This document shows, piece after piece, positions 50,598 to 58,937 of a stretch of DNA of 64,000 nucleotides (positions within the stretch are counted from its first letter, which is position 1; every line of letters begins with the position of its first letter). A program made the position numbers and the translations under genes. The stretch comes from Streptomyces termitum (GTDB lineage: Bacteria > Actinomycetota > Actinomycetes > Streptomycetales > Streptomycetaceae), in contig NZ_BMUL01000018.1 of assembly GCF_014650175.1 (NCBI RefSeq), forward strand, positions 62,001 to 126,000, given 5' to 3'. Under the pieces are notes generated by a model. That model ran no database searches. It saw only the letters and a list, made by a program, of their open reading frames with translations, and had not been told where the DNA came from.

Positions 50598-51311
50598 CTA
50601 CCGGGAGGGCTGGGCCGGTACGCCGGGCGCGAGGGCCAGCAGCCGGGTCACCAGCTCCGCGAACGGCCCGTCGGCCGGCTCCTCGGCCAGCACCGCCGTC
50701 AGCACCGCCGCGATCTGCTCGTCCTGCGCCGCGCTCACCGCGGTCAGCGCCGCGAAGTCGTGCACGAGCTTGACCTCCAGCTCGGCGCGCGGCACCCGCC
50801 GCCCGTCCAGCCACAGCAGCGCCGTCGACTCCGCCAGCGACACCCAGGACCGCACGACCAGTTCGAGCCGCGGCGAGGGGTCCGCCACCCCGAGGTGGGC
50901 GACGATCTGCTCGTACGCGGCCTGCCGCACCTCGTCGATCATCGCGTTGGTCGTCGACGAACCGACCGCGGGGCCGCCCCGCATCAGCGCGGCGAAGCCC
51001 GGCCCGTGGTCGTCGACGAAGTCGAAGAAGCGGCCCATCACCCGGAGCAGCCGGGCCCCCAGCGGGCCCTGCGGCGGCTCCAGGAAGCGGGCGGCCAGCT
51101 CGTCGGCGGCCCGTCGCAGCGCCGCCTCGTACAGGCTCTGCTTGCCCGGGAAGTAGTGGTAGACCAGCGGCCGGGAGATGCCCGCGGCGGCGGCGATCTC
51201 GTCGATGGAGACCTCGTCGGGGGAGCGGTTGCCGAAGAGTTCGAGGGCGACCCCGATCAGCTGCTGCTTGCGCTCCTCGACGCCCATCCTGCGCCGCACA
51301 CCGGTCGTCAT
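50598..51311 (-). CDS. TetR-family transcriptional regulator
   Basis: 237 residues. Basic N-terminus (MTTGVRRRMGVEERKQQL), then the helix-turn-helix VSIDEIAAAAGISRPLVYHYFPGKQSLYEAAL (about 35-66). The C-terminal domain has FDFVDDHGPGFAALMRGG and RLELVVRSWVSLAESTALLWLDGR, typical of a common actinobacterial subgroup. It is divergent from the acidic membrane protein gene across 37 bp and probably controls itself and that gene. The ligand is unknown. Confidence 0.88.
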   Translation of the reverse strand: MTTGVRRRMGVEERKQQLIGVALELFGNRSPDEVSIDEIAAAAGISRPLVYHYFPGKQSLYEAALRRAADELAARFLEPPQGPLGARLLRVMGRFFDFVDDHGPGFAALMRGGPAVGSSTTNAMIDEVRQAAYEQIVAHLGVADPSPRLELVVRSWVSLAESTALLWLDGRRVPRAELEVKLVHDFAALTAVSAAQDEQIAAVLTAVLAEEPADGPFAELVTRLLALAPGVPAQPSR

Positions 51312-51348
51312 ACGAACAGCCTAACGGGGTCCGTTACGCTCCTCGTCC

Positions 51349-51834
51349 ATGAGCGCTTCCGACCAGGACACCCCGGCCCCCGAGGCCCCCGCGAAGGACG
51401 AACCCGGCGAGCCCGCCGAGGCGGCACCGGAGACGCCCGGGACGCCGAAGGCCAAGGACGAGGCCGAGGCCGACGCCGAGGAAGCGGCGGGGGAAGAGGC
51501 CGGGGACGAGGACGAGGCCGGGGAAGAGGACGAGGACGAGGCCGGGGAAGAGGACGAGGCGGGGGAGCGGGAGCCCGGTGAGGGCCTCACCCCCAAGCAG
51601 GCGAGACGGCTGCGCGTGGCGGCCGCCTCGGTCCTGCTGGTGGCGCTGGGCGTGGTCCTGGTGATCCGCCTCGCGAGCCGCACCTCGGTGCTGGTCGTCG
51701 GCGTCTACGGCCTCGCCATGATCCTCTGCGGGATCGTCATCGAACTCTCCCGCAACGGCCGCACCCGGCTGGGCACCTGGCTGCTGGCGGGCGGCCTGGT
51801 GGCCGCCCTGGCCGCCGACTGGATCCTGCCCTAG
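51349..51834 (+). CDS. Membrane protein with long acidic N-terminal region
   Basis: 161 residues. Residues about 1-80 are disordered and very acidic, with repeats of the EEAGDEDEAG kind (coded at about 51478-51570). Then a basic patch (TPKQARRLRVAAA) leads to three hydrophobic helices (LLVALGVVLVIRL, VLVVGVYGLAMILCGIVIEL, TWLLAGGLVAALAADWIL). The repeat-rich DNA could expand or contract. Divergent from a TetR gene. No known family. Function unknown. Confidence 0.75.
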   Translation: MSASDQDTPAPEAPAKDEPGEPAEAAPETPGTPKAKDEAEADAEEAAGEEAGDEDEAGEEDEDEAGEEDEAGEREPGEGLTPKQARRLRVAAASVLLVALGVVLVIRLASRTSVLVVGVYGLAMILCGIVIELSRNGRTRLGTWLLAGGLVAALAADWILP

Positions 51835-51901
51835 GTTCCTCTGCCCGGAAGGCGGCGGCCGCTGCTCCGCGGACAGGCCCCGGGCCCCGTCCCGCGAAGA
51901 G

Positions 51902-51919
51902 CCGCCGGACAGGGCCTAG
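51902..51919 (-). repeat. Second copy of the 18-bp stop-codon repeat
   Basis: CCGCCGGACAGGGCCTAG, identical to 35423-35440. Both copies also share GCGAAG eight bases before them. Here too the CTA is the stop codon of a minus-strand gene (51916-51918). The second arm of the malR palindrome is missing. Confidence 0.8.
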
Positions 51920-52977
51920 AGGTCCAGGACGAGCTTCCTCCCCGCGCAGCGGGAGACGCAGATCAGCATGGAGTCCGCCCGCTCGGCCTCGGTGAGGAGT
52001 TCGTCCCGGTGGTCGACCTCGCCCTCCAGGACGGTCTGCACGCAGGTGCCGCAGAAGCCCTGCGTGCAGGAGTACATGAGGCCGGGGACCTCCTCCCGTA
52101 CCGCCGCGAGCACCGACCGGTCGGCGGGCACCGCCACCGTCCGTCCGGAGCGCCGGAGTTCGACCTCGAAGGCGGTGCCGCCGGCCGGCGCGGGCCCCGA
52201 GAAGCGCTCCAGGCGCGGCGCCCGGCCCTCCGGCATGGCGGCGGTCACCGCCGCCATCAGCCCCTCGGGGCCGCAGCAGTAGACGGCGGTCTCGGCCGGC
52301 ACCGAGGCGAGGAACCCCAGGTCGGGGTGGCCCGATTCGTCCTGGGCGACCACCGTGACACGGTCCCCGCCCAGCCGGACGAGGTCCGCCAGGTACGGCA
52401 TGGAGGCGCGGGAGCGCCCGCAGTAGACCAGCCGCCAGTCGGCCCCGGCGGCCTCCGCGGCCCGGACCATCGGCAGCACCGGGGTGACGCCGATGCCGCC
52501 GGCGACGAAGACGTAGGAGGGGGCGGCGGTGAGCGGGAAGCGGTTGCGCGGGCCCCGGATCTCGACCTCGACGCCCTCGTGGAGCTGTTCGTGCACCTCC
52601 CGGGAGCCGCCCCGGCCGCCGTGCTCCTCCCCGATGAGCCGGGTCGCGATCCGGTAGACGTCCGGCCGGGCGGGGTCGCCGCACAGCGAGTACTGCCGGA
52701 CCTCGCCCGAGGGCAGCACCAGGTCGATGTGGGCGCCCGGCTCCCAGGCGGGCAGCCGCTCGCCCTCCAGGCGGAGTTCGACCACGCCCTCGGCGGGGAC
52801 GGCCCGGCCGGTGACCAGCACCCGGCGCGGGACGGTGGCCCCGCGCCCGTAACCGGAGACGGGGGTCTCCAGGGCGGGCAGCGGCCACAGCGGGGCGGAG
52901 CGCATCCGGGAGCGGACCGCGCGCCGGAGCAGGAGCGCGGCGCCGGCGGCGAGGGCGACGGTGGCGAGGCGGGGCAT
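51916..52977 (-). CDS. Flavin/[2Fe-2S] oxidoreductase (phthalate dioxygenase reductase type)
   Basis: 353 residues. An N-terminal hydrophobic segment (LATVALAAGAALLLRRA) may anchor it to the membrane. The FMN or FAD barrel (RQYSLCGDP), an NAD-binding part (FVAGGIGVTPVLPMVRAAE, VYCCGPEGLM) and a C-terminal plant-type ferredoxin follow, with cluster Cys in SCTQGFCGTCVQ and ICVSRC. It passes electrons from NAD(P)H to an oxygenase. The start overlaps the stop of the gene for a predicted di-iron protein (TGATG), which is its likely electron acceptor. Confidence 0.88.
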   Translation of the reverse strand: MPRLATVALAAGAALLLRRAVRSRMRSAPLWPLPALETPVSGYGRGATVPRRVLVTGRAVPAEGVVELRLEGERLPAWEPGAHIDLVLPSGEVRQYSLCGDPARPDVYRIATRLIGEEHGGRGGSREVHEQLHEGVEVEIRGPRNRFPLTAAPSYVFVAGGIGVTPVLPMVRAAEAAGADWRLVYCGRSRASMPYLADLVRLGGDRVTVVAQDESGHPDLGFLASVPAETAVYCCGPEGLMAAVTAAMPEGRAPRLERFSGPAPAGGTAFEVELRRSGRTVAVPADRSVLAAVREEVPGLMYSCTQGFCGTCVQTVLEGEVDHRDELLTEAERADSMLICVSRCAGRKLVLDL

Positions 52978-53861
52978 CAGCGGCCTCCGTTGGCGCCGGG
53001 GGAGGCGGCGAGGTAGGCGACGGCCTGCGCGGTGTCGCCCTCCTGGGACGGGTGGTAGGAGCGGCTCAGATAGCGGGGGACCGAGCGGAGCACGGCCGGG
53101 GTGGACGGCAGCACGCCCGCGCGGCCCCGGCGGTAGAAGTCGGCCCAGGACGCCTTCGGGTCGAGCAGGCCGGGGTCGTTCTCCATGAAGAAGCGGGTCC
53201 CGCGCTGCCAGAGGAAGACCAGCGTGCCGAAGGCGAGCGCCCAGGTGCGGGCGCGCCGCCGGTAGCCGCCGTCGAGGTGCATGAAGAGCTCGAAGGCGAC
53301 CGAGCGGTGCTCGACCTCCTCGGCGCCGTGCCAGCGCAGCAGGTCCAGCATCATCGGGTCGGCGCCCCGCCGGTCCAGCTCCTCGGCGTTGAGGATCCAG
53401 TCGCCGAGGAAGGCGGTGTAGTGCTCGATGGCGGCGATGAGCGCCACCCGTTCCATCAGCCACCAGCGGCGGGCCCGGCCCGGCGGCAGCGTCCGGTCGC
53501 CGAGCAGCTTCTCGAAGAACCAGTCGACCTGCGCGGTGTACGGGGTGGGGTCGAGCCCCTGGCGGCGCAGGTGCGGCAGGACGTCGTCGTGGGCCTGGGA
53601 GTGCACGGCCTCCTGGCCGATGAAGCCGATGACGTCCTCGCGCAGCCGGTCGTCGGTGATGTACGGCAGCGCCTGCTGGTAGACGTGCACGAACCACCGC
53701 TCGCCGGCCGGGAGCAGCAGGTGCAGCACGTTGATGGTGTGGGTGGTGAAGGGGTCGCCGGGGACCCAGTGGAGCGGGGTCTCCTGCCAGTCGAAGGCCA
53801 CCTTGCGGGCCTTGAGCGCGACGTGCTCCGACGCCACCGGCGCAGGCTGCGTATTAGACAT
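52977..53861 (-). CDS. Predicted metal-dependent hydrolase family (PF10118-type), probable di-iron enzyme
   Basis: 294 residues from the ATG at 53861. All-helical, with the iron-ligand pattern of a ferritin-like four-helix bundle: Glu54 (GERWFVHV), E84xxH87 (GQEAVH), Glu146-His147 (AAIEHYTAFLGDW) and E182xxH185 (EEVEHRS). The family is named as a hydrolase, but these ligands and the coupled reductase favour an O2-using enzyme, for example on a fatty or hydrophobic substrate. HWVPGDPFTTH near the start is a family motif. The stop and the reductase start share one base (TGATG). Confidence 0.82.
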   Translation of the reverse strand: MSNTQPAPVASEHVALKARKVAFDWQETPLHWVPGDPFTTHTINVLHLLLPAGERWFVHVYQQALPYITDDRLREDVIGFIGQEAVHSQAHDDVLPHLRRQGLDPTPYTAQVDWFFEKLLGDRTLPPGRARRWWLMERVALIAAIEHYTAFLGDWILNAEELDRRGADPMMLDLLRWHGAEEVEHRSVAFELFMHLDGGYRRRARTWALAFGTLVFLWQRGTRFFMENDPGLLDPKASWADFYRRGRAGVLPSTPAVLRSVPRYLSRSYHPSQEGDTAQAVAYLAASPGANGGR

Positions 53862-54022
53862 GCCGTCAATGTACTGAGGGGTAGGCACGGGGAACAGGTC
53901 TTTGCACCGCCTTTTTCCACCGTACGCGCCCCGCTTGGGGCCCGCCGGACGTCCCGCTTGAAGCCGGTGACACGCACCGCTTGAAGACGGACCCGGGGTG
54001 GGCACGGGCTCCGGTGCGGGAG

Positions 54023-55984
54023 CTACTTCAGGGCCGGCATGCGGCGGCCGTCCTCCAGGAGCGCCGACAGCTCCGCACGGGCGCCCGGCTCCGCCCTCGC
54101 GGCCAGCACCCCGCCCTCGGCGCGGGCCGTGACCCCGCCCGTCACCTCCAGCGACGCCACGTCCGGGCCGCCCGCCGCCAGCACGTACCAGCCGCCGCCC
54201 GGCGCCTGCCACAGCGCGCCCGCCACCACCCGGGGCTCCCGGGGCCCGCAGGCCGGCGCGGTCTCCGAGCGGGCGGCCTGCGCGGCCCCCGCGCGCGGGT
54301 CCGGCGACAGGAACTGGACGAGCACCCGGGCGCCCGTCCCCCGCCAGGTCTCGGCCCGGGTGCACACCCACGCCGCCCGCCCCGCGCCCTCCGGCAGCGA
54401 CTGCCGGGCGAACCGCCAGGCCCGCACCGAGCGCACCCCCTGCCCGAGGACGGTCGACAGTTGGCAGGCGGTCCGCCCCCACACCTCCCGCGCCGCCGGG
54501 TCCGTCGCCTCCGCGGGCGCGGCGGGGGAGCCCCACAGCAGCCGGGCCGGGGTCAGCTCCCCCAGGTCGGACAGGAGCAGGTCGCGCTCCCCGCCGCGCA
54601 CCTCCAGGGCGTTCCACCGCGCGCACTCCTTCGCGAGCGCCGGGCTCGGCATCGCGTCGGTCACCCCGTCCGCGTCCCGGCCCAGCGGCCACGCCGCCTT
54701 CCGGGGCATCAGCAGGTCCCGCACCGAGGCGGCCGTCACCCAGGGGGCCGTCAGATAGCGGACGTTGCCCGCCGCCCGGGAGACGACCACGGCCGCCGCC
54801 TCCGGGCCCTCGGCCGCGTCGGTGCGGGCGAAGTCGAGCGCCGCGCCCGCCGTGCCGTCCACCGGCTCCGCGTAGCGCACGATCCGCAGCCCGTCGTGGA
54901 GGAGCACCACCCGGGCCCCGTCGACCAGTCCCGCGAAGAGGAGCTGCGGCGGCCCCATCGGCGGCCCCACCGGGGTCCCCGGCGTCGCCGACGACTCCAC
55001 CGCGCCGCCCGGCCGCGCCCACACGGCGAGCGCCCGCCGCAGCAGCTTCGCGTCCCCCGCCAGCCCGCCGCGCGCGGGCCACACCGAGAAGTCCCGCCGG
55101 GTCGCCCCCGGCCACACGGCGGGGTTCACCCGCCGCACCTTCGCCGGGTCGAGGGCGGCCTCGGCGGCCGGGTTGCGGGCGTAGGACGGGGCGGCCGCGC
55201 CGTCCCGGCCCCAGCCGTCCCCCGGCAGTCCGAGCAGTGCCCCGCAGACCAGCAGCGCCGCCACCCCGACCAGCGCGGCCCGGCCGTGCTGCCGCCGCCG
55301 CAGCAGGTCCCCGGGCCGCGCCTGGAGCACGCACGGGTCGAACTCCGCCGACTCCAGCAGCGCGGCCCCGCTCCGCCGGGGCCCGTCCGCCGCGCCGGAG
55401 GCACCGGCGGACGCCTCCGCCCGCTCCCGCGCGGTGAGTTCGGCGAGGGCCGCGCGGGGGTCCGGCGCGCCCGCCGCCGCCAGCACGCGGAGCACCTCCG
55501 GATCGCCCTGGCGCTCCAGCCCGCGCAGCACGTACGCCGCGCGGGCCGGGCCCGACAGGTCGGACAGGAGCTGGTCCAGGGCGAGTTCCTCGGCGCCGCC
55601 CGCGCGCGGGAACAGCCGCAGCCCCCACACCTGCGGCAGCAGCGGCGGGAGCTGGGCGCGGCGCGGCAGCGCGAGCCGCCGCAGCGGCAGGCAGGCCACC
55701 AGCGCCTGCCGCAGCACCTCGGTCCGCACGTACGCGTAGCCGGGGTCCACCGCGTCCTCGGGCCGCCGGGGCTCCGGGACCGGCGGGCCGCCGGTCCGCC
55801 GCCGGGGCAGCGCGCGCTGGACGAGCGCGTGCGCGGTCAGCACCCGCCGGTTGCGGCCCATCGACGGCGGCAGGACCAGATAGGCGATGCGGACGAGGCG
55901 CGGATAGCGCTCGACGAGGGCGGCCTCGGCCTGCTCGACGTCGACGGGGCCCACGGGCGAGGGGTCGAGATCCTGGGTGCTCAC
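54023..55984 (-). CDS. Membrane protein with sigma-factor-like cytoplasmic domain
   Basis: 653 residues from a GTG at 55984. Residues about 15-195 resemble a degenerate ECF sigma factor (VERYPRLVRIAYLVLP and LTAHALVQRAL like region 2; a helical, Arg/Ala-rich part in the position of region 4). One membrane helix (about 235-254) follows, then about 390 exported residues (SVWPARGGLAG, LLFAGLVDGARVVLLHDG, three to four Cys) that look like beta-rich sensor or binding modules. Such proteins are conserved in Streptomyces but not characterised. Nothing indicates that it still binds RNA polymerase. Confidence 0.75.
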   Translation of the reverse strand: MSTQDLDPSPVGPVDVEQAEAALVERYPRLVRIAYLVLPPSMGRNRRVLTAHALVQRALPRRRTGGPPVPEPRRPEDAVDPGYAYVRTEVLRQALVACLPLRRLALPRRAQLPPLLPQVWGLRLFPRAGGAEELALDQLLSDLSGPARAAYVLRGLERQGDPEVLRVLAAAGAPDPRAALAELTARERAEASAGASGAADGPRRSGAALLESAEFDPCVLQARPGDLLRRRQHGRAALVGVAALLVCGALLGLPGDGWGRDGAAAPSYARNPAAEAALDPAKVRRVNPAVWPGATRRDFSVWPARGGLAGDAKLLRRALAVWARPGGAVESSATPGTPVGPPMGPPQLLFAGLVDGARVVLLHDGLRIVRYAEPVDGTAGAALDFARTDAAEGPEAAAVVVSRAAGNVRYLTAPWVTAASVRDLLMPRKAAWPLGRDADGVTDAMPSPALAKECARWNALEVRGGERDLLLSDLGELTPARLLWGSPAAPAEATDPAAREVWGRTACQLSTVLGQGVRSVRAWRFARQSLPEGAGRAAWVCTRAETWRGTGARVLVQFLSPDPRAGAAQAARSETAPACGPREPRVVAGALWQAPGGGWYVLAAGGPDVASLEVTGGVTARAEGGVLAARAEPGARAELSALLEDGRRMPALK

Positions 55985-56047
55985 GTTCAGCAGAACGAGC
56001 GATTCTTCCGATGGTCACCCCGGCCGGGCGCGGCGGGCCGGGCCCGG

Positions 56048-56848
56048 TCAGGCCGCGTGGACGGTGAGCCGCTCCCGGAGCAGCGCCGTGACCCGGTCGG
56101 GGACGCCCAGCCCGTCCCGTACGTAGCGCTCCACGGAGCCGTACCGTTTCGCCACCTCCTCCAGACCGGCGTCCAGGTACTCCGGGAGGACGCCGACCAT
56201 CGCCAGTACGAGGTCCGGGTCGCCGCCCTGCGCGATGAAGCCCTCGATCATCGGGGCGAACGCCTGCCGCACCGCCGGGTTGACGGACAGGTACTCCTCC
56301 CGCACCGTCCCCTCGTCCGCGCCGAGCAGCGCGAGCACCACCGTCGCCGCCCACCCGGTGCGGTCCTTGCCCGCCGTGCAGTGGAACAGCAGCGGCCCGC
56401 CGCCCGGCGTCCCCAGCTCGACGAGGAGCGAGCGGTACGAGGCGCGGGCCGAGTCGCTGGTCACGAAGGCGCGGTAGGTGCCGCGCATCGCCTCGACCAC
56501 CCGCCCGCCGCCGAGGTGCTCCTCGGCGAGCGCCGGATCGCCCAGCAGCGTCTTGAGCCGGGCGGCCGGCGGCAGGCCGCTCGCGGCCAGGTGGTCGGCG
56601 AGCACGTCCGCGACCAGCAGCCGGGCCCCGACCGGCAGCCGGTCGGGGCGGTCGGCCCGCTCGGCGGCGGTCCGCAGGTCGACGACGGTGCGCAGGCCGA
56701 GCCCGGCCACGGGCGCCTCGGCCGGGTCCAGCCGGTCGAGCTGCGCGGACCGCAGCACCAGACCGGCCCGGACGGAGCGCCCGCCGCCGAGCGGCAGGCC
56801 GCCGAGGTCCCGCAGGTTGGCGACGGAGGCGGCGGGGATCGCGGGCAT
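56048..56848 (-). CDS. Tyrosine/dual-specificity protein phosphatase
   Basis: 266 residues from the ATG at 56848, GGGAGGAG ten bases upstream. The active-site loop is FHCTAGKDRTG (HCxxGxxR), with the general-acid region and VVDLRTAAERADRPDRLP near residue 50. The start NLRDLGGLPLGGGRSVRAGLVLRSAQL is the classic opening of the MptpB/LipA-like family. It removes phosphate from tyrosine, serine or phosphoinositides. It lies 95 bp after an orphan regulator on the same strand and may be co-transcribed with it. Confidence 0.92.
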   Translation of the reverse strand: MPAIPAASVANLRDLGGLPLGGGRSVRAGLVLRSAQLDRLDPAEAPVAGLGLRTVVDLRTAAERADRPDRLPVGARLLVADVLADHLAASGLPPAARLKTLLGDPALAEEHLGGGRVVEAMRGTYRAFVTSDSARASYRSLLVELGTPGGGPLLFHCTAGKDRTGWAATVVLALLGADEGTVREEYLSVNPAVRQAFAPMIEGFIAQGGDPDLVLAMVGVLPEYLDAGLEEVAKRYGSVERYVRDGLGVPDRVTALLRERLTVHAA

Positions 56849-56943
56849 GGGGGCGTCTCCTCCCGGTTCACGGCGTACGTCCCGACCGTAGACGCCCGCC
56901 GCCGCGTCGGCACCAGGAGCGGGGGAGGAGCGAGGGCGAGGGG

Positions 56944-57489
56944 TCAGGGCAGGTACTTGTAGCCGACCCGCCGCACGGTCTGGATCGTGTGGCGGTGCTC
57001 GGCGCCCAGCTTGCGGCGCAGCCGCGCCACGTGGACGTCGACCGTCCGCCCGTCGCCCACGTGCCCGTACCCCCACACCGTCTGCACCAGCTGGTCGCGG
57101 GTGTGCACCCGGTGCGGGTGGGCCACCAGGTGGGCGAGCAACTCGAACTCCAGGTAGGTCAGGTCGAGCGTCCGCCCGTCGACGGTGGCGATCCGCCGGA
57201 CCGCGTCGATGCCGACCGGGCCCTCCTCGGCGGGCGGTTCGGCCACGAGCGCCGGGGCCGCGCCGGACGGCGGATGCTCCTCGGCGGGCAGCAGCACCAG
57301 GTAGCCGACCATCGGCGGCCGGCCGGGCAGGGCGGGCAGCGCGTGCGGCGGCGCGGGCAGCAGCGTGGCGCCGGGCGGCAGGAAGTCGGCGACGCGGGCG
57401 AGTCCGGCGATCTCGTCGGGCGCGACGGCGCGCAGCCGGGGGCGCTGGTGGGGGGCGAGGGGGGCGGCGGCGGTCTGGACGTGGGCCAT
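56944..57489 (-). CDS. Orphan winged-helix transcriptional regulator (OmpR/PhoB-type DNA-binding domain)
   Basis: 181 residues from the ATG at 57489. The C-terminal 95 residues are an OmpR-type winged helix: RTLDLTYLEFELLAHLVAHPHRVHTRDQLVQTVWG, then DGRTVDVHVARLRRKLGAEHRHTIQTVRRVGYKYLP. The N-terminal 85 residues do not form a receiver domain: no phospho-acceptor Asp, rich in Pro/Ala. So it is not a normal two-component response regulator and has no kinase next to it. Members of this type are common in Streptomyces. Confidence 0.88.
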   Translation of the reverse strand: MAHVQTAAAPLAPHQRPRLRAVAPDEIAGLARVADFLPPGATLLPAPPHALPALPGRPPMVGYLVLLPAEEHPPSGAAPALVAEPPAEEGPVGIDAVRRIATVDGRTLDLTYLEFELLAHLVAHPHRVHTRDQLVQTVWGYGHVGDGRTVDVHVARLRRKLGAEHRHTIQTVRRVGYKYLP

Positions 57490-57585
57490 GGGATCAGCTC
57501 TTTCGCGCGGTACGGACGGACGGGCGTCGAACGTCATGCGCGTCGGCCGAAGGCCGCGGGACCGGACACGTCTCCGGTCGGGGCT

Positions 57586-57726
57586 TTAGAGGGCCGACGC
57601 GTTCCTCACGCGCCGACAGCACCGGTCGAAGTCGTGGTGCTGCCGGGAGGGCCAGAAGGGCTCCAGGTCATGGACGCGGCCCCGGGCGGGGCGTCCCGCG
57701 GCGGTGTCCTTCGTCGTCCTGGCCAT
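57586..57726 (-). CDS. Small basic protein, 46 residues
   Basis: Starts MARTTKDTAAGRPARGRVHD and ends in DRCCRRVRNASAL. Nearly all of its 47 codons end in G or C, which is strong evidence of coding in this genome. AGGG lies just before the ATG, closer than ideal. Rich in Arg/His, with a Cys pair; no membrane helix. Function unknown. Confidence 0.6.
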   Translation of the reverse strand: MARTTKDTAAGRPARGRVHDLEPFWPSRQHHDFDRCCRRVRNASAL

Positions 57727-57844
57727 ATCCCTATTAAAGCAGCAGGGAATGCGGCGGGGGCAGCCCCCCGTCGGCCATCCCACCAGACGAGACACCCGCC
57801 CGGACGGCCGCCGGGTGTGTCTTCGGACCGCCGCCGTCCCTGGC

Positions 57845-58759
57845 TCAACCCACCAGCCGCTTGCGCCAGTCCAGGCCCGGCACCAGGATCGCCGCCGACG
57901 GGTCCCCGTCCCACTCCACGGCCAGCCCCCGCCCGCGCAGCGCCGCCGCGACCTCCGCGCCGACCGCCGCCGTCGTCTCGGACCGGCCGTCGAAACCGCC
58001 GTACAGCAGGTACAGCGCCCCGCCGCCCGCCACGCCCTCCGTGCACTGCGCGTGGAAGTAGACGAAGCCGCGCGCCTCCGAGGCGCCCTCCTCCGCACCG
58101 ATCTCCGCCGTCCCGCAGCTCCGGCAGCAGGTGAAGTTCTCCCGGGCGACGATCCCGGACCGGTCCAGCTCCTCGAAGACGGCCGTGATCCGCTCCGGAT
58201 CGGTCACGCCCTGCCAGCCGGCCGACTCGGCGACCCGCTCCAGCCACAGCCGGTCCACCAGCTCCCGGGCCTGCTCCCGGCACACCGGCCGCTCGTCGCC
58301 GGAGACCAGGTACTCCTCGGCCGCCTCGGCGAGCGCCTCCCGGTCGTCGTAGCCGCAGCGCAGCAGCTCCCGGACCCGCTCCTCCAGCTTCGCCCGCACC
58401 TCCGCGGGCAGTTCGGGCACTTCGGGCGCCGGCGGGAAGTCCAGCCGCTCCCACTCCAGGCCCGCGTCCCAGCCGTCCTCGGCGCGCGCCCAGCCGGCCA
58501 GCGCGGCGGCCGCCCGCCCGGCGTCGCCCACCGCGGTCTCGAAGTGCCGGTCGGGGCCGCCGTCCCGGTGCTCCAGCCGGTAGGCGTCGCCGTGCTCGTG
58601 CCACACCTGCGCGTACACGTCGGGCAGGTCCGGCACCCGCTGGAGGATCAGGAAGCGGTCCCCGTCGCCGCCGACGCGGCGCACCAGCGCCGCCAGTTCG
58701 TCCGCGGAGGGCCGCAGCCGCTTCCGCCAGTCCTCGGTCCGCACCGTGATGTCGAGCAT
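57845..58759 (-). CDS. Uncharacterised conserved protein (DUF6891-like)
   Basis: 304 residues from the ATG at 58759. It starts MLDITVRTEDWRKRL and ends PGLDWRKRLVG, with the DWRKRL phrase at both ends. The central part has a CCRSCGTAEIGAE pair of cysteines and a FVYFHAQCTEGV segment, GALYLLYGGFDGR, resembling the family I recall as DUF6891. No signal or membrane part. It lies between glnII and the small protein gene on the same strand. Function unknown. Confidence 0.75.
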   Translation of the reverse strand: MLDITVRTEDWRKRLRPSADELAALVRRVGGDGDRFLILQRVPDLPDVYAQVWHEHGDAYRLEHRDGGPDRHFETAVGDAGRAAAALAGWARAEDGWDAGLEWERLDFPPAPEVPELPAEVRAKLEERVRELLRCGYDDREALAEAAEEYLVSGDERPVCREQARELVDRLWLERVAESAGWQGVTDPERITAVFEELDRSGIVARENFTCCRSCGTAEIGAEEGASEARGFVYFHAQCTEGVAGGGALYLLYGGFDGRSETTAAVGAEVAAALRGRGLAVEWDGDPSAAILVPGLDWRKRLVG

Positions 58760-58937
58760 GGCCCCATCCTCGCAGCCGCCACCGACAGCGCCCCGGCCCC
58801 GGCGGAGGGGCCGTACCACCGGGGACGCCCCGGGCGCTCGGGAGGTACCGGCCCGCCGACGGCGTCCCGGACGCACGCCGGAGGGGCGCCCCCGCCGCTG
58901 CGGGGACGCCCCTCACTCACGCCCGGCGCGTCCGGTC

